Part shown: piece after piece, positions 1-7,640 of the stretch
Numbering within the stretch: position 1 is the first letter of the stretch
Layout of the letters: every line of letters starts with the position of its first letter
DNA from: an uncultured Clostridia bacterium
GTDB lineage: Bacteria; Bacillota; Clostridia; Christensenellales; CAG-138
DNA length: 34,116 bases
Direction: 5' to 3'
NCBI GenBank assembly: GCA_947166925.1
Contig: CAMVGD010000015.1
Location: forward strand, 1 to 34,116
Made by a program: the position numbers and the translations under genes
Notes under the pieces: generated by a model
Database searches by the model: none
What the model was told of the DNA's origin: nothing
Seen by the model: only the letters and a program-made list of their open reading frames with translations

Positions 1-3
1 AGG

Positions 4-204
4 CTACTCCGTGGGCGGCGCAGTCGGCGGCGTTGTTGGAGGTGCCGTCGGTCCTTCACTCGGCGGTGCAGGCGGATCTTCGCTCGGCGAAGAAGAGGGT
101 TCCGTCAAAGCGGTTGGCTCCGGTTCGTCTCCTTCCGCGATCGCCAGCACCGGCGTCAATGCCAGTATCAGTGCCAGAATCCATGCAAATACTCTCTGTT
201 TCAT
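4..204 (-). CDS. Small secreted Pro/Thr/Ser-rich peptide (66 aa)
   Basis: Sixty-six residues: a signal peptide (basic start MKQR, hydrophobic core about residues 7-21, likely cleavage after AIA) followed by a low-complexity tail of Pro, Thr, Ser and Glu with APPT-like repeats. A GAGG ribosome-binding site lies about 9 bases before the ATG, and the gene begins 22 bases after the ABC ATPase stop, so it is probably the last cistron seen of that operon. The in-frame TAG falls at 4-6, right at the window edge. No LPXTG motif or membrane anchor is visible. Such tails often serve as wall-spanning linkers, so this could be the 5' remnant of a longer surface protein broken by a stop. I do not recognise a family. 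Confidence 0.55.
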   Translation of the reverse strand: MKQRVFAWILALILALTPVLAIAEGDEPEPTALTEPSSSPSEDPPAPPSEGPTAPPTTPPTAPPTE

Positions 205-226
205 ACCGTTATCCTCAATTTCTGTG

Positions 227-865
227 TTATAGCATCGTCATCACGCCTGCGTCCATCTCGCAGACCGTGTCGCAAAGGACCTCGATGTCCGCAATGTTGT
301 GGCTCGCAAGGAGGATCGTCCGACCGTCGGTCGCAAGCGATTTGAACAGCTCGCGCATTTCGGCGACGCCGTTCTTATCAAGGCCGTTCATCGGCTCGTC
401 AAGGATCATCAAGGACGGATCCTCCATGATCGCCTGCGCAATGCCGAGCCGCTGCCGCATGCCGAGACTGTACTTTCCGACGGGTTTAGAGCTCATCGGG
501 TCGAGCCCCACGCGGCGGATCGTGTCGGCTATCTGCTTTAGATTGATCTTGCGCTTCAGCGAAGCAAGGATCTCGAGGTTTTTCAGTCCCGAGAGCTGCG
601 GCAGAAAACCCGGCGTTTCGATGATCAGCCCGATGTCCTCGGGAAAATCGACGTCCTTTCCGATCTGCTTGCCGTTCACAAGAACCTTGCCGCTTGTCGG
701 CTGCAAGAATCCGCAGATGCACTTAAACATGACGGTCTTGCCGCTGCCGTTGTTGCCGACGACGCCATGGATCTTTCCCGCCTCAAAGTTGCGGTTGATC
801 CCCTTCAAGACCGTGTCCTGTCCGAACACTTTGATAAGATCGTGTACTTCAATTGCGTTTGCCAT
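227..865 (-). CDS. ABC transporter ATPase, BcrA/LanF-like
   Basis: Cytoplasmic ATPase of an ABC exporter, 212 residues. Visible motifs are Walker A GNNGSGKT (37-44), signature YSLGMRQR (132-139), Walker B LMILDEP (152-158) and the switch histidine H189. Where most ABC proteins have a Q-loop glutamine, this one reads IIETPGFLP with E83. That glutamate 'E-loop' is known from the bacitracin (BcrA) and lantibiotic self-protection (LanF) group. I start at the ATG at 865 because AAGGAG sits 7 bases upstream; the longer upstream reading frame has no ribosome-binding site and does not resemble an ABC protein. The preceding permease stops 11 bases upstream, so the two genes form one transporter. The substrate is unknown; export of an antimicrobial peptide or envelope-active compound is an inference from the subfamily. 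Confidence 0.9.
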   Translation of the reverse strand: MANAIEVHDLIKVFGQDTVLKGINRNFEAGKIHGVVGNNGSGKTVMFKCICGFLQPTSGKVLVNGKQIGKDVDFPEDIGLIIETPGFLPQLSGLKNLEILASLKRKINLKQIADTIRRVGLDPMSSKPVGKYSLGMRQRLGIAQAIMEDPSLMILDEPMNGLDKNGVAEMRELFKSLATDGRTILLASHNIADIEVLCDTVCEMDAGVMTML

Positions 866-876
866 AGCGTTTCTCC

Positions 877-2625
877 TTAAGTGTTTTCCGTGCCGAGGAA
901 CATAAAGTTGTATCGTCGAATCGCACGAAGAATCATAAACATTAATCCGGCAATGATAAGAGCAAAGATTGCAAATGTTTGCCACAGGCGAGGCAAAAGG
1001 TCATAGCCGAAATTGTGCATATGGTAGGTAGCGTGGTTCAATGGCGAAAGCCATCCTGTTAATACGTTCGCCTTATACATCAGTTCGTCCGGTAGATGAA
1101 GGATCTGCTTGAAAAGCTCCGGATTCAATAAGAATCCATAAAGCGAGAACCCGAAAGCCGCGGCGATACCTGCGCCTTTACCGAACTTGAGCTTGAAATA
1201 CAGCATCAGCAGCACAAGCGTCAACGTATATGCAAGCATCAAAAGAAAGATAATAAATGCACATTGATACGGACGTGACATTTCAAGCGTTTTCACAAGG
1301 GCAGGCAGGGCAACGGCTTTGCCTGCGCCGGAATAGCCGAGGATCGCCGCCGTCTCCGACCACATATTACCGATATAACTATTCTGTGCACAGATTACGG
1401 AGGTAGCCACGAAAATAAACAACATGTAGATTGTCGTTGCTGCCATAATGTAGAGAAGTTGCCCCCAAGCCCATGTACTTCGTTTCATTCGTACAAGGAA
1501 GTAGGGGACGCCCGCTCCCAGAAACGGAATATCTGCAAACAACAGAACCAATAAGAGCGAGATTAGCAGTACAGAGTTTGCATCGCCGAATGTCCATACA
1601 AACGGCTCGAATGCCTGCATTGCCGTTCCCATTTCATAGGCGAACGATGCCGCTTTATCCGAAAGCAAAAAACATAGGATAAACGCCAAAGCAAACGTGA
1701 GAATGATTCGCATATTGCCGCGCCACATCCGGAAGTTGTATCCTGTAACAGAAAGAACCTTATGCAGCGGAAGCGCTTTTCTCCGGACAGGTTTGCTGCG
1801 ACTGATCCGCTTTTCAATCGGGCGAGGTTTGAACAACTGCCGAAACCGGTGTTCGGACTCTCCGCCGCGTAGTTTGCGCTCTGCAATGATATAAAATGCA
1901 AGCAACAGGATCATTAGAATAACAGCAGTTAGGAATACTGCCGATTTTCCACCGAGCGGCCAGGCACCATTCAACGTCAGATAGTTTTTCGGATTCAGCA
2001 TGAATGCCTTACGGAAGTAGCGCTCTTGAAGAATAATCAAGACATAGTAAAGGATAAACGGTGCGGCATATGCAAGATAGATGTTCTCGGTAATGGAGGA
2101 TAACAACATCCCGACAAGCGCCCAGCATGCACCTTGTAAGAAGAACAGCAATGCTCGGAATGCGATCTCGCCAGATTTCGGTTCCACATAGTAATCAACA
2201 AGCGTTTCATGCGGCAATAGCAGTAGCGCGAATAATCCGTATGCAGCGAAGATTCCAATAACCAGAGATAATCCTCCGGAGAGTGCACAGCCAAGCTCTT
2301 TTCCAACGACATATCGCGTTACCGTTGTTCGTGGCAGATATGCTTTAATATAACCGGTTTTCACATCGTCCACGAACGATGAGGTATAAGGAATTGCAGC
2401 GAAAATAGGCGTCACCAACAAAATGATATCGCTTGACAATGCTTTGAGCAGCAATTCCTCATGAAACCCCATGGGACGGTACTGCGTTTCTGAGAAGAAC
2501 ACATCATACAGGTCTGAAAACGAAGCAAACAGCAGACACAGCAAGACCCCTCCTGTTGCAAACAGGAAGGTCTTGCTGAAGACTGCACGTTTACTATCAT
2601 CGGTTAGTGTATTGAATAAACGCAT
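877..2625 (-). CDS. Double-length ABC-2-like permease (582 aa)
   Basis: Polytopic membrane protein, the partner of the ATPase just downstream. It reads as two permease halves of about 250-280 residues joined by a strongly basic cytoplasmic linker (about residues 255-300, rich in Arg and Lys). Each half has roughly six hydrophobic segments, including about 22-40, 68-85, 110-137 and 160-200 in the first half, and 305-325, 355-375, 390-415, 450-480 and 545-570 in the second. BcrAB/LanFEG systems usually use separate E and G subunits, so the length suggests both are fused here. The ATG at 2625 has no good ribosome-binding site and lies 17 bases after the lipoprotein stop, which suggests translation by coupling. 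I am confident it is a membrane permease, less so of the exact family. Confidence 0.8.
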   Translation of the reverse strand: MRLFNTLTDDSKRAVFSKTFLFATGGVLLCLLFASFSDLYDVFFSETQYRPMGFHEELLLKALSSDIILLVTPIFAAIPYTSSFVDDVKTGYIKAYLPRTTVTRYVVGKELGCALSGGLSLVIGIFAAYGLFALLLLPHETLVDYYVEPKSGEIAFRALLFFLQGACWALVGMLLSSITENIYLAYAAPFILYYVLIILQERYFRKAFMLNPKNYLTLNGAWPLGGKSAVFLTAVILMILLLAFYIIAERKLRGGESEHRFRQLFKPRPIEKRISRSKPVRRKALPLHKVLSVTGYNFRMWRGNMRIILTFALAFILCFLLSDKAASFAYEMGTAMQAFEPFVWTFGDANSVLLISLLLVLLFADIPFLGAGVPYFLVRMKRSTWAWGQLLYIMAATTIYMLFIFVATSVICAQNSYIGNMWSETAAILGYSGAGKAVALPALVKTLEMSRPYQCAFIIFLLMLAYTLTLVLLMLYFKLKFGKGAGIAAAFGFSLYGFLLNPELFKQILHLPDELMYKANVLTGWLSPLNHATYHMHNFGYDLLPRLWQTFAIFALIIAGLMFMILRAIRRYNFMFLGTENT

Positions 2626-2642
2626 GAAACAATTATATATAA

Positions 2643-3992
2643 CTAGCGATCACGCTTTTTCGTTTTTAGGGAAATTGGAGAGCCATCCACAGCGTTAAAA
2701 CAAGTATAGTCCGTATAATTATATATGCCTGCTGGTCCATACCAATCTGTCACAACCACCCATGTGGGCATTAAATACGCTGCATCGAATTCATTCTTTA
2801 CAGGAATTATCGTCTGGGTTAAAACAAGTTTTCTTACTACACCGGTTTCTCCGTAAGGAACACGAAGGTCGGACAACCAGGACAATCCCACGCTAAGCAT
2901 GTTTTTAATCCGGACCTTAATGACGTCAAGAGGAAGTATTTCTACGTCGCTATTGATTATTTCAACAACTTCGACTGGATCATACCATCCAAAGGAAGCA
3001 ACACCAGATTCATCAACATATGCATACATAGATTCATTATGCCAAGGAGCGTTATAAATATCGTTGCTGTCATAACGAAAAGTAGTTCCAAGACCATTTT
3101 TCTGCAGATCGATAGGAATATATTCGTTTGTATGAACTAAGGCAAAATACCATCCTTGACTATACTCTGTTCTATTAATAATTCCGTAATAGCTTGCTTC
3201 TTCAGCATCACAAACAATATAACCATCAAGCCCGATTTTATCAAGAAAAGCAACCAGCATACTTTGAGCAGATTCTCTTGTAATAGGTGGAGATAGAGAA
3301 ATAGGACCTTGCCCTTCAAAATGCCCATCAGTGGCTAAAAGTTCAGCCGTATGCACAACCGCATGACGTCTTGTATCGATTATTAGTCGATTATCCTGAT
3401 AATTAATAGTTGCATACTTATCTGTTCTATATAAGTATGTTTGGCTGCGATGATTTGAACCGATTATAACACTATTAATTGGAGTAAACTCTTCATCAGG
3501 AATCGATTCTGTAGACATTATGTCAAAAACCTCTTTCGCTGTTTCAACATATCCTTGGCTACTTAATGAAGCGAGTGCTTCCTCATATTCTTGTCGACTA
3601 ATATCCGTACTGTTCCAATATGCATTTACATCCGGTATCATGGCTTCAGCAACAGCAACTACCTCTTCTGCTACAAAGGAGTGACGTATAGCTTTTCGAA
3701 TGGGACAGGGATGACCGTTTGTAATTATTTCTGCATGAATCGGTATAACTAGATTTGCAGATTCTACATAATCATCCCATGTTAATGCAGTTTCTTCAAT
3801 TAAAGAATCTGCATTATCACTGTTTGTTGAGGGATGCTCTTGCGGCACGTTAGGGTTGGCTGTAACCAGGATAAGATCTTCGAAAGAACCATCCCCCTTG
3901 TTTACAACTATTTCCTCAGTTGGTGTCGGTTGACATGCAGTATTCATAATTACAAATATGAATAGGCATATTATTAATGTGTGTTTTTTCAT
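2643..3992 (-). CDS. Lipoprotein, DUF6034-like (449 aa)
   Basis: Probable surface lipoprotein. It begins with a type II signal sequence whose lipobox-like end, MNTAC, places the lipidated cysteine at residue 20; Asn at -3 is not ideal. A linker with PTPTEE and a VVNKGDGS segment follows, then a roughly 400-residue extracellular region without repeats or recognisable catalytic motifs. The start and overall pattern resemble DUF6034 lipoproteins of Clostridia as I remember them; a profile search would settle this. AGGAGAG lies 6 bases before the ATG. It sits between two small secreted proteins and the ABC transporter, so a role in binding or sequestering a substrate at the membrane is plausible, as for LanI-type immunity lipoproteins, but nothing in the sequence proves it. 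Confidence 0.75.
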   Translation of the reverse strand: MKKHTLIICLFIFVIMNTACQPTPTEEIVVNKGDGSFEDLILVTANPNVPQEHPSTNSDNADSLIEETALTWDDYVESANLVIPIHAEIITNGHPCPIRKAIRHSFVAEEVVAVAEAMIPDVNAYWNSTDISRQEYEEALASLSSQGYVETAKEVFDIMSTESIPDEEFTPINSVIIGSNHRSQTYLYRTDKYATINYQDNRLIIDTRRHAVVHTAELLATDGHFEGQGPISLSPPITRESAQSMLVAFLDKIGLDGYIVCDAEEASYYGIINRTEYSQGWYFALVHTNEYIPIDLQKNGLGTTFRYDSNDIYNAPWHNESMYAYVDESGVASFGWYDPVEVVEIINSDVEILPLDVIKVRIKNMLSVGLSWLSDLRVPYGETGVVRKLVLTQTIIPVKNEFDAAYLMPTWVVVTDWYGPAGIYNYTDYTCFNAVDGSPISLKTKKRDR

Positions 3993-4014
3993 TGCTTTCT
4001 CTCCTAATTATTGT

Positions 4015-4054
4015 TTATTCTATTGGCTCTCATTGAAGAGAGCCAATAGAATAA
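4015..4054 (-). promoter_or_regulatory. Intercistronic 17-bp perfect hairpin
   Basis: Arms 4015-4031 and 4038-4054 are exact reverse complements with a 6-base loop. The hairpin lies 13 bases after the 152-residue secreted protein stop and just before the lipoprotein ribosome-binding site. On the minus strand no T-run follows, so it is not a standard intrinsic terminator. An mRNA 3'-end stabiliser or attenuator separating an abundant secreted product from the downstream genes fits better. Confidence 0.6.
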
Positions 4055-4067
4055 TCGTTAAGTAAGT

Positions 4068-4526
4068 TTAAGCGTAGTAGGCACTTCCGTGACCGGTTGT
4101 TTTCATGCCATAGGTTGAAGAGGAATAAGAATTAATCTTATAAATACGCAGCTTAATTGACGTATAATTCTGGGCAATACTAACCGCTGCAGAGGGGAGT
4201 TCACCTTCATCATCAAAACCAACAGTTACAAAAGAATTTCCTAACAGTGTGCCATGAACGTTTGCCAAGCATGTTTTATGTGAGTCTGCTGTTTTAATTC
4301 CGGTAGTTTTAACAACATAATATGTTTCTTCATTGTAATCAAAGATACTATCCCATTGATCCGTTGAGTTCCGCTTGAGCGTTTCATAAGTGACAAAATT
4401 ACTATTCACAAGCGTCGTATATCCTGCATCATAATCAATGTCAGGATTCTGTTCTGCAAAGGCAGAGGGAAGGATGGATACTGTCAGAACCAAAGTCAAA
4501 ATAATAGAAATAATTTTCTTTTTCAT
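4068..4526 (-). CDS. Small secreted protein of unknown function (152 aa)
   Basis: The protein has a clear Sec signal peptide (MKKK start, hydrophobic core to about residue 20, cleavage likely after SAFA at about 24) and a mature chain of about 128 residues rich in Tyr, Ser and Thr, with a Gly/Tyr-rich C-terminus. A single Cys remains in the mature part. I chose the ATG at 4526 because AAGGAG lies 8 bases upstream; the 13-residue upstream extension has no ribosome-binding site and would bury the signal peptide. It is the second of two small secreted proteins between the anti-sigma factor and the lipoprotein. I do not recognise a family. A secreted effector, toxin or envelope-stress protein are all possible. 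Confidence 0.8.
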   Translation of the reverse strand: MKKKIISIILTLVLTVSILPSAFAEQNPDIDYDAGYTTLVNSNFVTYETLKRNSTDQWDSIFDYNEETYYVVKTTGIKTADSHKTCLANVHGTLLGNSFVTVGFDDEGELPSAAVSIAQNYTSIKLRIYKINSYSSSTYGMKTTGHGSAYYA

Positions 4527-4584
4527 AATTAACTCCTTATAATATTTGATTGTATTTTTGTTCAAAAAATGCTATTATATAAAC

Positions 4585-4678
4585 AAGCCTTTACATGACA
4601 GCATCACGACAGTAGATGCGAGTTCCCCAACTCACGCGTGTGAAGGCTTTCTACGTGCCCATATGTTTTATCCTCCTT
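4585..4678 (-). promoter_or_regulatory. Structured leader with orphan SD and three-codon ORF
   Basis: Between the two secreted genes a strong Shine-Dalgarno (4672-4678, AAGGAGG on the minus strand) precedes ATG GGC ACG TAG (4662-4651), a three-codon reading frame with no gene behind it. It is followed by a structured stretch: outer arms about 4585-4594 and 4638-4647, with inner hairpins 4601-4605/4615-4619 and 4620-4624/4629-4633. This could be a leader-peptide attenuator or the relic of a deleted third small gene. Confidence 0.4.
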
Positions 4679-4686
4679 GTGATGGA

Positions 4687-5112
4687 TTAGCATGAAGATG
4701 ATCTTGAACAGACAGTTGCGGATTCTATAAACTGTCCATTCGAGTCATACACACTCACATATACTTTGCATCGATAGGTGCCTGATGTCAGACCGTTTTT
4801 GGTTTTTGTTAAGCTTACTCCCAAATTACCGGATCCGCTCGCAGACCATGAAGTAATGCTATTCCAATTGGAACCGCTTAGCTTTTGCAGATAAACGGTC
4901 ATGCTGTAGGAATATGATGATCTACCATCTACAACACCGTAGCAAGTTGCGGATGATACGGAAATGCTGATATCCGCTGTAATGTAGCGAATGCCCTGAT
5001 ACTCTTCAATGATTGGATCCTCAACAGGAGTTTCAAGGTCTTCAGCATATGCCGGTGCGATGACAGAAAAGATAAGAACAACTGAGAATAGAATAGAAAC
5101 AAGTTTTTTCAC
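4687..5112 (-). CDS. Small secreted beta-rich protein (141 aa)
   Basis: A Sec signal peptide (cleavage likely after AYA at about residue 23) precedes a roughly 118-residue mature domain with alternating Ser, Tyr, Thr and Val strands, the pattern of a small beta-sandwich. Three cysteines are present, one at the extreme C-terminus. The alternating-strand pattern recalls small DUF6147-type secreted proteins of Clostridia, but this is a loose resemblance. The start is GTG, with GGGAGG about 8 bases upstream; that ribosome-binding site is buried in one arm of a perfect 17-bp inverted repeat (5117-5161). It is the first gene after the sigma/anti-sigma pair, so its translation may be restrained unless the hairpin is opened or processed. 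Function unknown. Confidence 0.75.
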   Translation of the reverse strand: MKKLVSILFSVVLIFSVIAPAYAEDLETPVEDPIIEEYQGIRYITADISISVSSATCYGVVDGRSSYSYSMTVYLQKLSGSNWNSITSWSASGSGNLGVSLTKTKNGLTSGTYRCKVYVSVYDSNGQFIESATVCSRSSSC

Positions 5113-5116
5113 AAGA

Positions 5117-5161
5117 ATACCTCCCGAATCGTTTCAATACATATAACGATTCGGGAGGTAT
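5117..5161 (-). promoter_or_regulatory. 17-bp perfect hairpin masking a ribosome-binding site
   Basis: Arms 5117-5133 and 5145-5161 are exact reverse complements around an 11-base loop. The 3' arm on the minus strand contains the GGGAGG of the GTG-start secreted gene, so folding would hide its ribosome-binding site. The hairpin begins 19 bases after the anti-sigma stop. No T-run follows it, which argues against a simple terminator. RNA processing here would separate the regulator genes from the structural genes. Confidence 0.65.
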
Positions 5162-5180
5162 ATGTGCGGCATGAAAAGGG

Positions 5181-5903
5181 TTACTTCTTTTTCACGTTTT
5201 CTGCAATTGTAATGATTTCTTCTTCGCTTATCGTTCCTCCGAGAACAAAGACAGTACTCTCGTTCGACCAAGTCAATGTGATCCAATCTTTCTCTATCAC
5301 CATTAACCCGGTTTCATCTTTAATAGCAACATACTTTATCTCTACAGCATTTTCTGTGTCAATTTGTGAAACAGATGTGCTTGAGGTTACATGAAGAACC
5401 AGTATTTGATCTTCATTCTTTTGATATCTGATTGTTTGCCCAACAGTTAACTCTTCGGAGAGTAAGATGAAACCGTCCGGAACATACCCCAGCTCATATA
5501 AAACAGGCTTTTGAGGATCAAGTTCCTCATAGTTTTCCAATCCGATCTCAGCGTATTGAGGCGTGATCGAAACCAGAAAAGCGGTTATTCGCGCTCTGAC
5601 TGCTTCGGACGACATCATGGTAGTAAACATAATAACGATGAATGCGGCAACTGCAACAATCACTTTTTGAACGACACGAGATACACCTCTATACTGATGA
5701 TGCATTTTTTGCTTTGTTTCTTTGGAGTGTTGCGCTTCGTCGCCAAGTTCGCGTTCCAGCATCTTCTCTAGACGTCTGTAAGAAAGCTCGGGAACCGAAT
5801 CTTTCGGGTTTTCCGGCCGCTGTTCGATCAGTATTTTGCTCTGATCCTCTGCATAACGCAAGACTACATCGCGGAACAACTTATCAATTCGCTTTTTCAA
5901 CAT
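5181..5903 (-). CDS. Anti-sigma factor-like membrane protein, DUF4367-type (240 aa)
   Basis: Single-pass membrane protein: a cytoplasmic, highly charged N-terminal part of about 75 residues (MLKKRIDKLF start), one transmembrane helix at about 79-98, and an extracellular C-terminal domain (about 135-238) with the YVPDGFILLS and ADVI/ENVKK-type ends seen in DUF4367 proteins. It overlaps the upstream sigma factor gene by 20 bases (5884-5903), the usual sigma/anti-sigma pairing. I start at the ATG at 5903, preceded by GAGG, rather than the GTG at 5918. By analogy it would hold the sigma factor inactive at the membrane until an extracellular signal is sensed. No zinc-binding HxxxCxxC motif is visible, so it is not a classical ZAS anti-sigma factor. 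Confidence 0.75.
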   Translation of the reverse strand: MLKKRIDKLFRDVVLRYAEDQSKILIEQRPENPKDSVPELSYRRLEKMLERELGDEAQHSKETKQKMHHQYRGVSRVVQKVIVAVAAFIVIMFTTMMSSEAVRARITAFLVSITPQYAEIGLENYEELDPQKPVLYELGYVPDGFILLSEELTVGQTIRYQKNEDQILVLHVTSSTSVSQIDTENAVEIKYVAIKDETGLMVIEKDWITLTWSNESTVFVLGGTISEEEIITIAENVKKK

Positions 5904-6471
5904 AGCCTTTTTCCTCACAAATCTGATAGACTGCCCGTCTGGCTCTTGTCAAGTTCTTGCGAACACTGCTTTCCTTGATACCAAGTAATTCCGCGATTTC
6001 TTTATCAGACATTTCAAGCAAATACTTATATTGCAGGATGTCTCTCAAACTGTCCGGAAGCGAAGAAAACGCTTCCTTTATCAATTCGACATCAATATGG
6101 AGCAAAGCACGATCTTCCGTCGATACACTGCTGTCTGGATATTCAAAATGATAATCGGCATCGTCAATGCTTCCGGCGATATGATTGCTTTTTGTCTTTT
6201 GTTTCTTCATGTAGTCTATGCACTTCCTCTTAATACACATAACGACGAAGAAGGGCAAGACGCGGCATGGAACCCTGTAAACTTTATCAAGGTTTCTGGC
6301 AAAGTAAACGAAAGTATCCTGTATTGCATCTTCAACTGCGGCATCATCATGAAGCATGGACTTTGCTTTTTGACGCATCGCCTCATAGTTTTCGATGTAC
6401 AGGTTACTTAAAAACTTGCGATCCGATTCATTCTCTATCATCGCGAGAATCAGCGGAATAATACAAATCAC
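5884..6471 (-). CDS. ECF-type sigma-70 family RNA polymerase sigma factor
   Basis: About 190 residues. Region 2 (about 18-90) carries the DAIQDTFVYFARNL helix and a C-terminal basic stretch. Region 4 (about 130-185) carries SLPDSLRDILQYKYLLEMS and the helix-turn-helix MSDKEIAELLGIKESSVRK, followed by LTRARR. It would direct polymerase to its own operon and perhaps to other envelope genes, controlled by the overlapping anti-sigma gene. The start is unclear. The GTG at 6471 lies directly on the AAGGAAGGTG ribosome-binding motif; an in-frame ATT four or five codons later has ideal spacing, and an ATG at codon 11 is also possible. A near-consensus promoter ends only about 15 bases upstream, which leaves almost no leader. 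Confidence 0.85.
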   Translation of the reverse strand: MICIIPLILAMIENESDRKFLSNLYIENYEAMRQKAKSMLHDDAAVEDAIQDTFVYFARNLDKVYRVPCRVLPFFVVMCIKRKCIDYMKKQKTKSNHIAGSIDDADYHFEYPDSSVSTEDRALLHIDVELIKEAFSSLPDSLRDILQYKYLLEMSDKEIAELLGIKESSVRKNLTRARRAVYQICEEKGYVEKAN

Positions 6472-6486
6472 CTTCCTTATGAGTAT

Positions 6487-6514
6487 ATTTTACTATGACT
6501 TTTAAGTTTGTCAA
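6487..6514 (-). promoter_or_regulatory. Sigma-A-like promoter for the sigma-factor operon
   Basis: On the minus strand TTGACA (6514-6509) is followed by a 16-base spacer and TAAAAT (6492-6487). Transcription would start near 6480, immediately before the AAGGAAGG ribosome-binding site, and the genes from the sigma factor to the left edge lie downstream in the same direction. Confidence 0.6.
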
Positions 6515-6668
6515 TGAGGATAATTTGTGTACATCAACGGCATCTAATCATTTGATAATCCCTGCAGAAGATACATCAGCATTTATCCGCTTTTTTTTCA
6601 ATTTCACAGTTAGCTTTGAAAATGTACTCTGTGAATTCGGCACATTAACTCTCCAGTGTTCTACTGAT

Positions 6669-7640
6669 CTATGCTTCAATGACATCTTTTGCAGATGCCT
6701 CATAGTATTGTTTCGTTAATTCTGACACAAGGAATTCGTCGTTCAGCAATTTAAGAAAAGCAATTTTAGATTTCTTTGTATCTAAACGTATCGTTTGACT
6801 ATCATCGCTATACTTGAATTTGTCATGTAGTGCTATATTGTTCTTTGAAAAATCAATGATAGTATTCCTTGGAATTCCCAGTTTGAAAACCGGAGAGCTC
6901 TTTGTAACTTTTGAGAGCTTTCTACAAAAAGATACATCATCCAATAAATCATATAACACTTCTGTGTCCTCAATTAGTCCTTTTTTCTCTATCTCTTTAA
7001 TTGATTCTGCTGCAGCTCCTGCTATTAACTGCGTAAAACCAAAACTGCGTTCTAAAGCTTTAAGATCAACAATAAATATATCGTTGCCAAGCCGTATCAT
7101 TTGAAAATCTGCATTTACTCGCAGAATATCCCCGCCATCAATCTTTACAAATCGTTCGGCATCTTTCTTTATACCCAGCAGGAAACTATCCCTCTTAATC
7201 AATGCCACAGGGTAATGCTTTTTATACAATAATACGCCTTTGTCCATTGACCCGATGTACACCAAGAAACCAAAAAGATTTGTTAAGCTATCTGTTTTGA
7301 AGTTAAACTTTTCAATTGAATTGATTTGGTTAATATCAAATTGCGCAAACAATTCCATTTCATCCGGTAGCTCTTTATAATCATATAAGTATAACGTATT
7401 GACCTGTTCATCTGCAGTAGAAAGAGGACGAATTTCAAGATAATCGTTAGTTACAATTGTTTGAATAAGGGCTTTTTCGTATAAGTCCTCCAATTCAGAA
7501 GCAGTCAATTGACTGTCTAAATCTGCGAGTTTCAGATAGTATTGTCCCTCCTCTTTCATAACAAGCAGAAGTTCAAGAACAGGATTATCTGAAATTATTG
7601 CTAATAATTCCTCTTTGATTGTTTCAATATCTTTATTCAT
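6669..7640 (-). CDS. kwaB: Kiwa anti-phage protein KwaB (DUF4868 family)
   Basis: A 323-residue soluble protein with no signal peptide or membrane helix, the usual length of KwaB. It shows the DUF4868 pattern: an alpha/beta N-terminal half with DYKELPDE, then a central region FGFLVYIGSMDKGVLLYKKH and IKRDSFLLGI leading to a FVKIDGGDILRVNADFQMI stretch. The C-terminal half is helical and ends with KSKIAFLKLLNDEFLVSELT. Kiwa is a known two-gene phage-defence system in which KwaB works with membrane-bound KwaA. The match rests on this pattern together with the gene pair. The ATG follows GGAG, and the gene overlaps the end of kwaA by 8 bases, implying coupled translation. Some DUF4868 proteins occur outside Kiwa, so a homology search would be useful. 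Confidence 0.78.
   Translation of the reverse strand: MNKDIETIKEELLAIISDNPVLELLLVMKEEGQYYLKLADLDSQLTASELEDLYEKALIQTIVTNDYLEIRPLSTADEQVNTLYLYDYKELPDEMELFAQFDINQINSIEKFNFKTDSLTNLFGFLVYIGSMDKGVLLYKKHYPVALIKRDSFLLGIKKDAERFVKIDGGDILRVNADFQMIRLGNDIFIVDLKALERSFGFTQLIAGAAAESIKEIEKKGLIEDTEVLYDLLDDVSFCRKLSKVTKSSPVFKLGIPRNTIIDFSKNNIALHDKFKYSDDSQTIRLDTKKSKIAFLKLLNDEFLVSELTKQYYEASAKDVIEA

Noticed and set aside
33-905. 290-codon plus-strand frame opposite the ABC ATPase
   Set aside because: It is antisense to a clear ATPase and has no start signals or recognisable domain.
4585-4647. Cloverleaf-like fold resembling a tRNA
   Set aside because: Stem lengths and loops do not match a tRNA, and there is no T-loop sequence or CCA-type acceptor.
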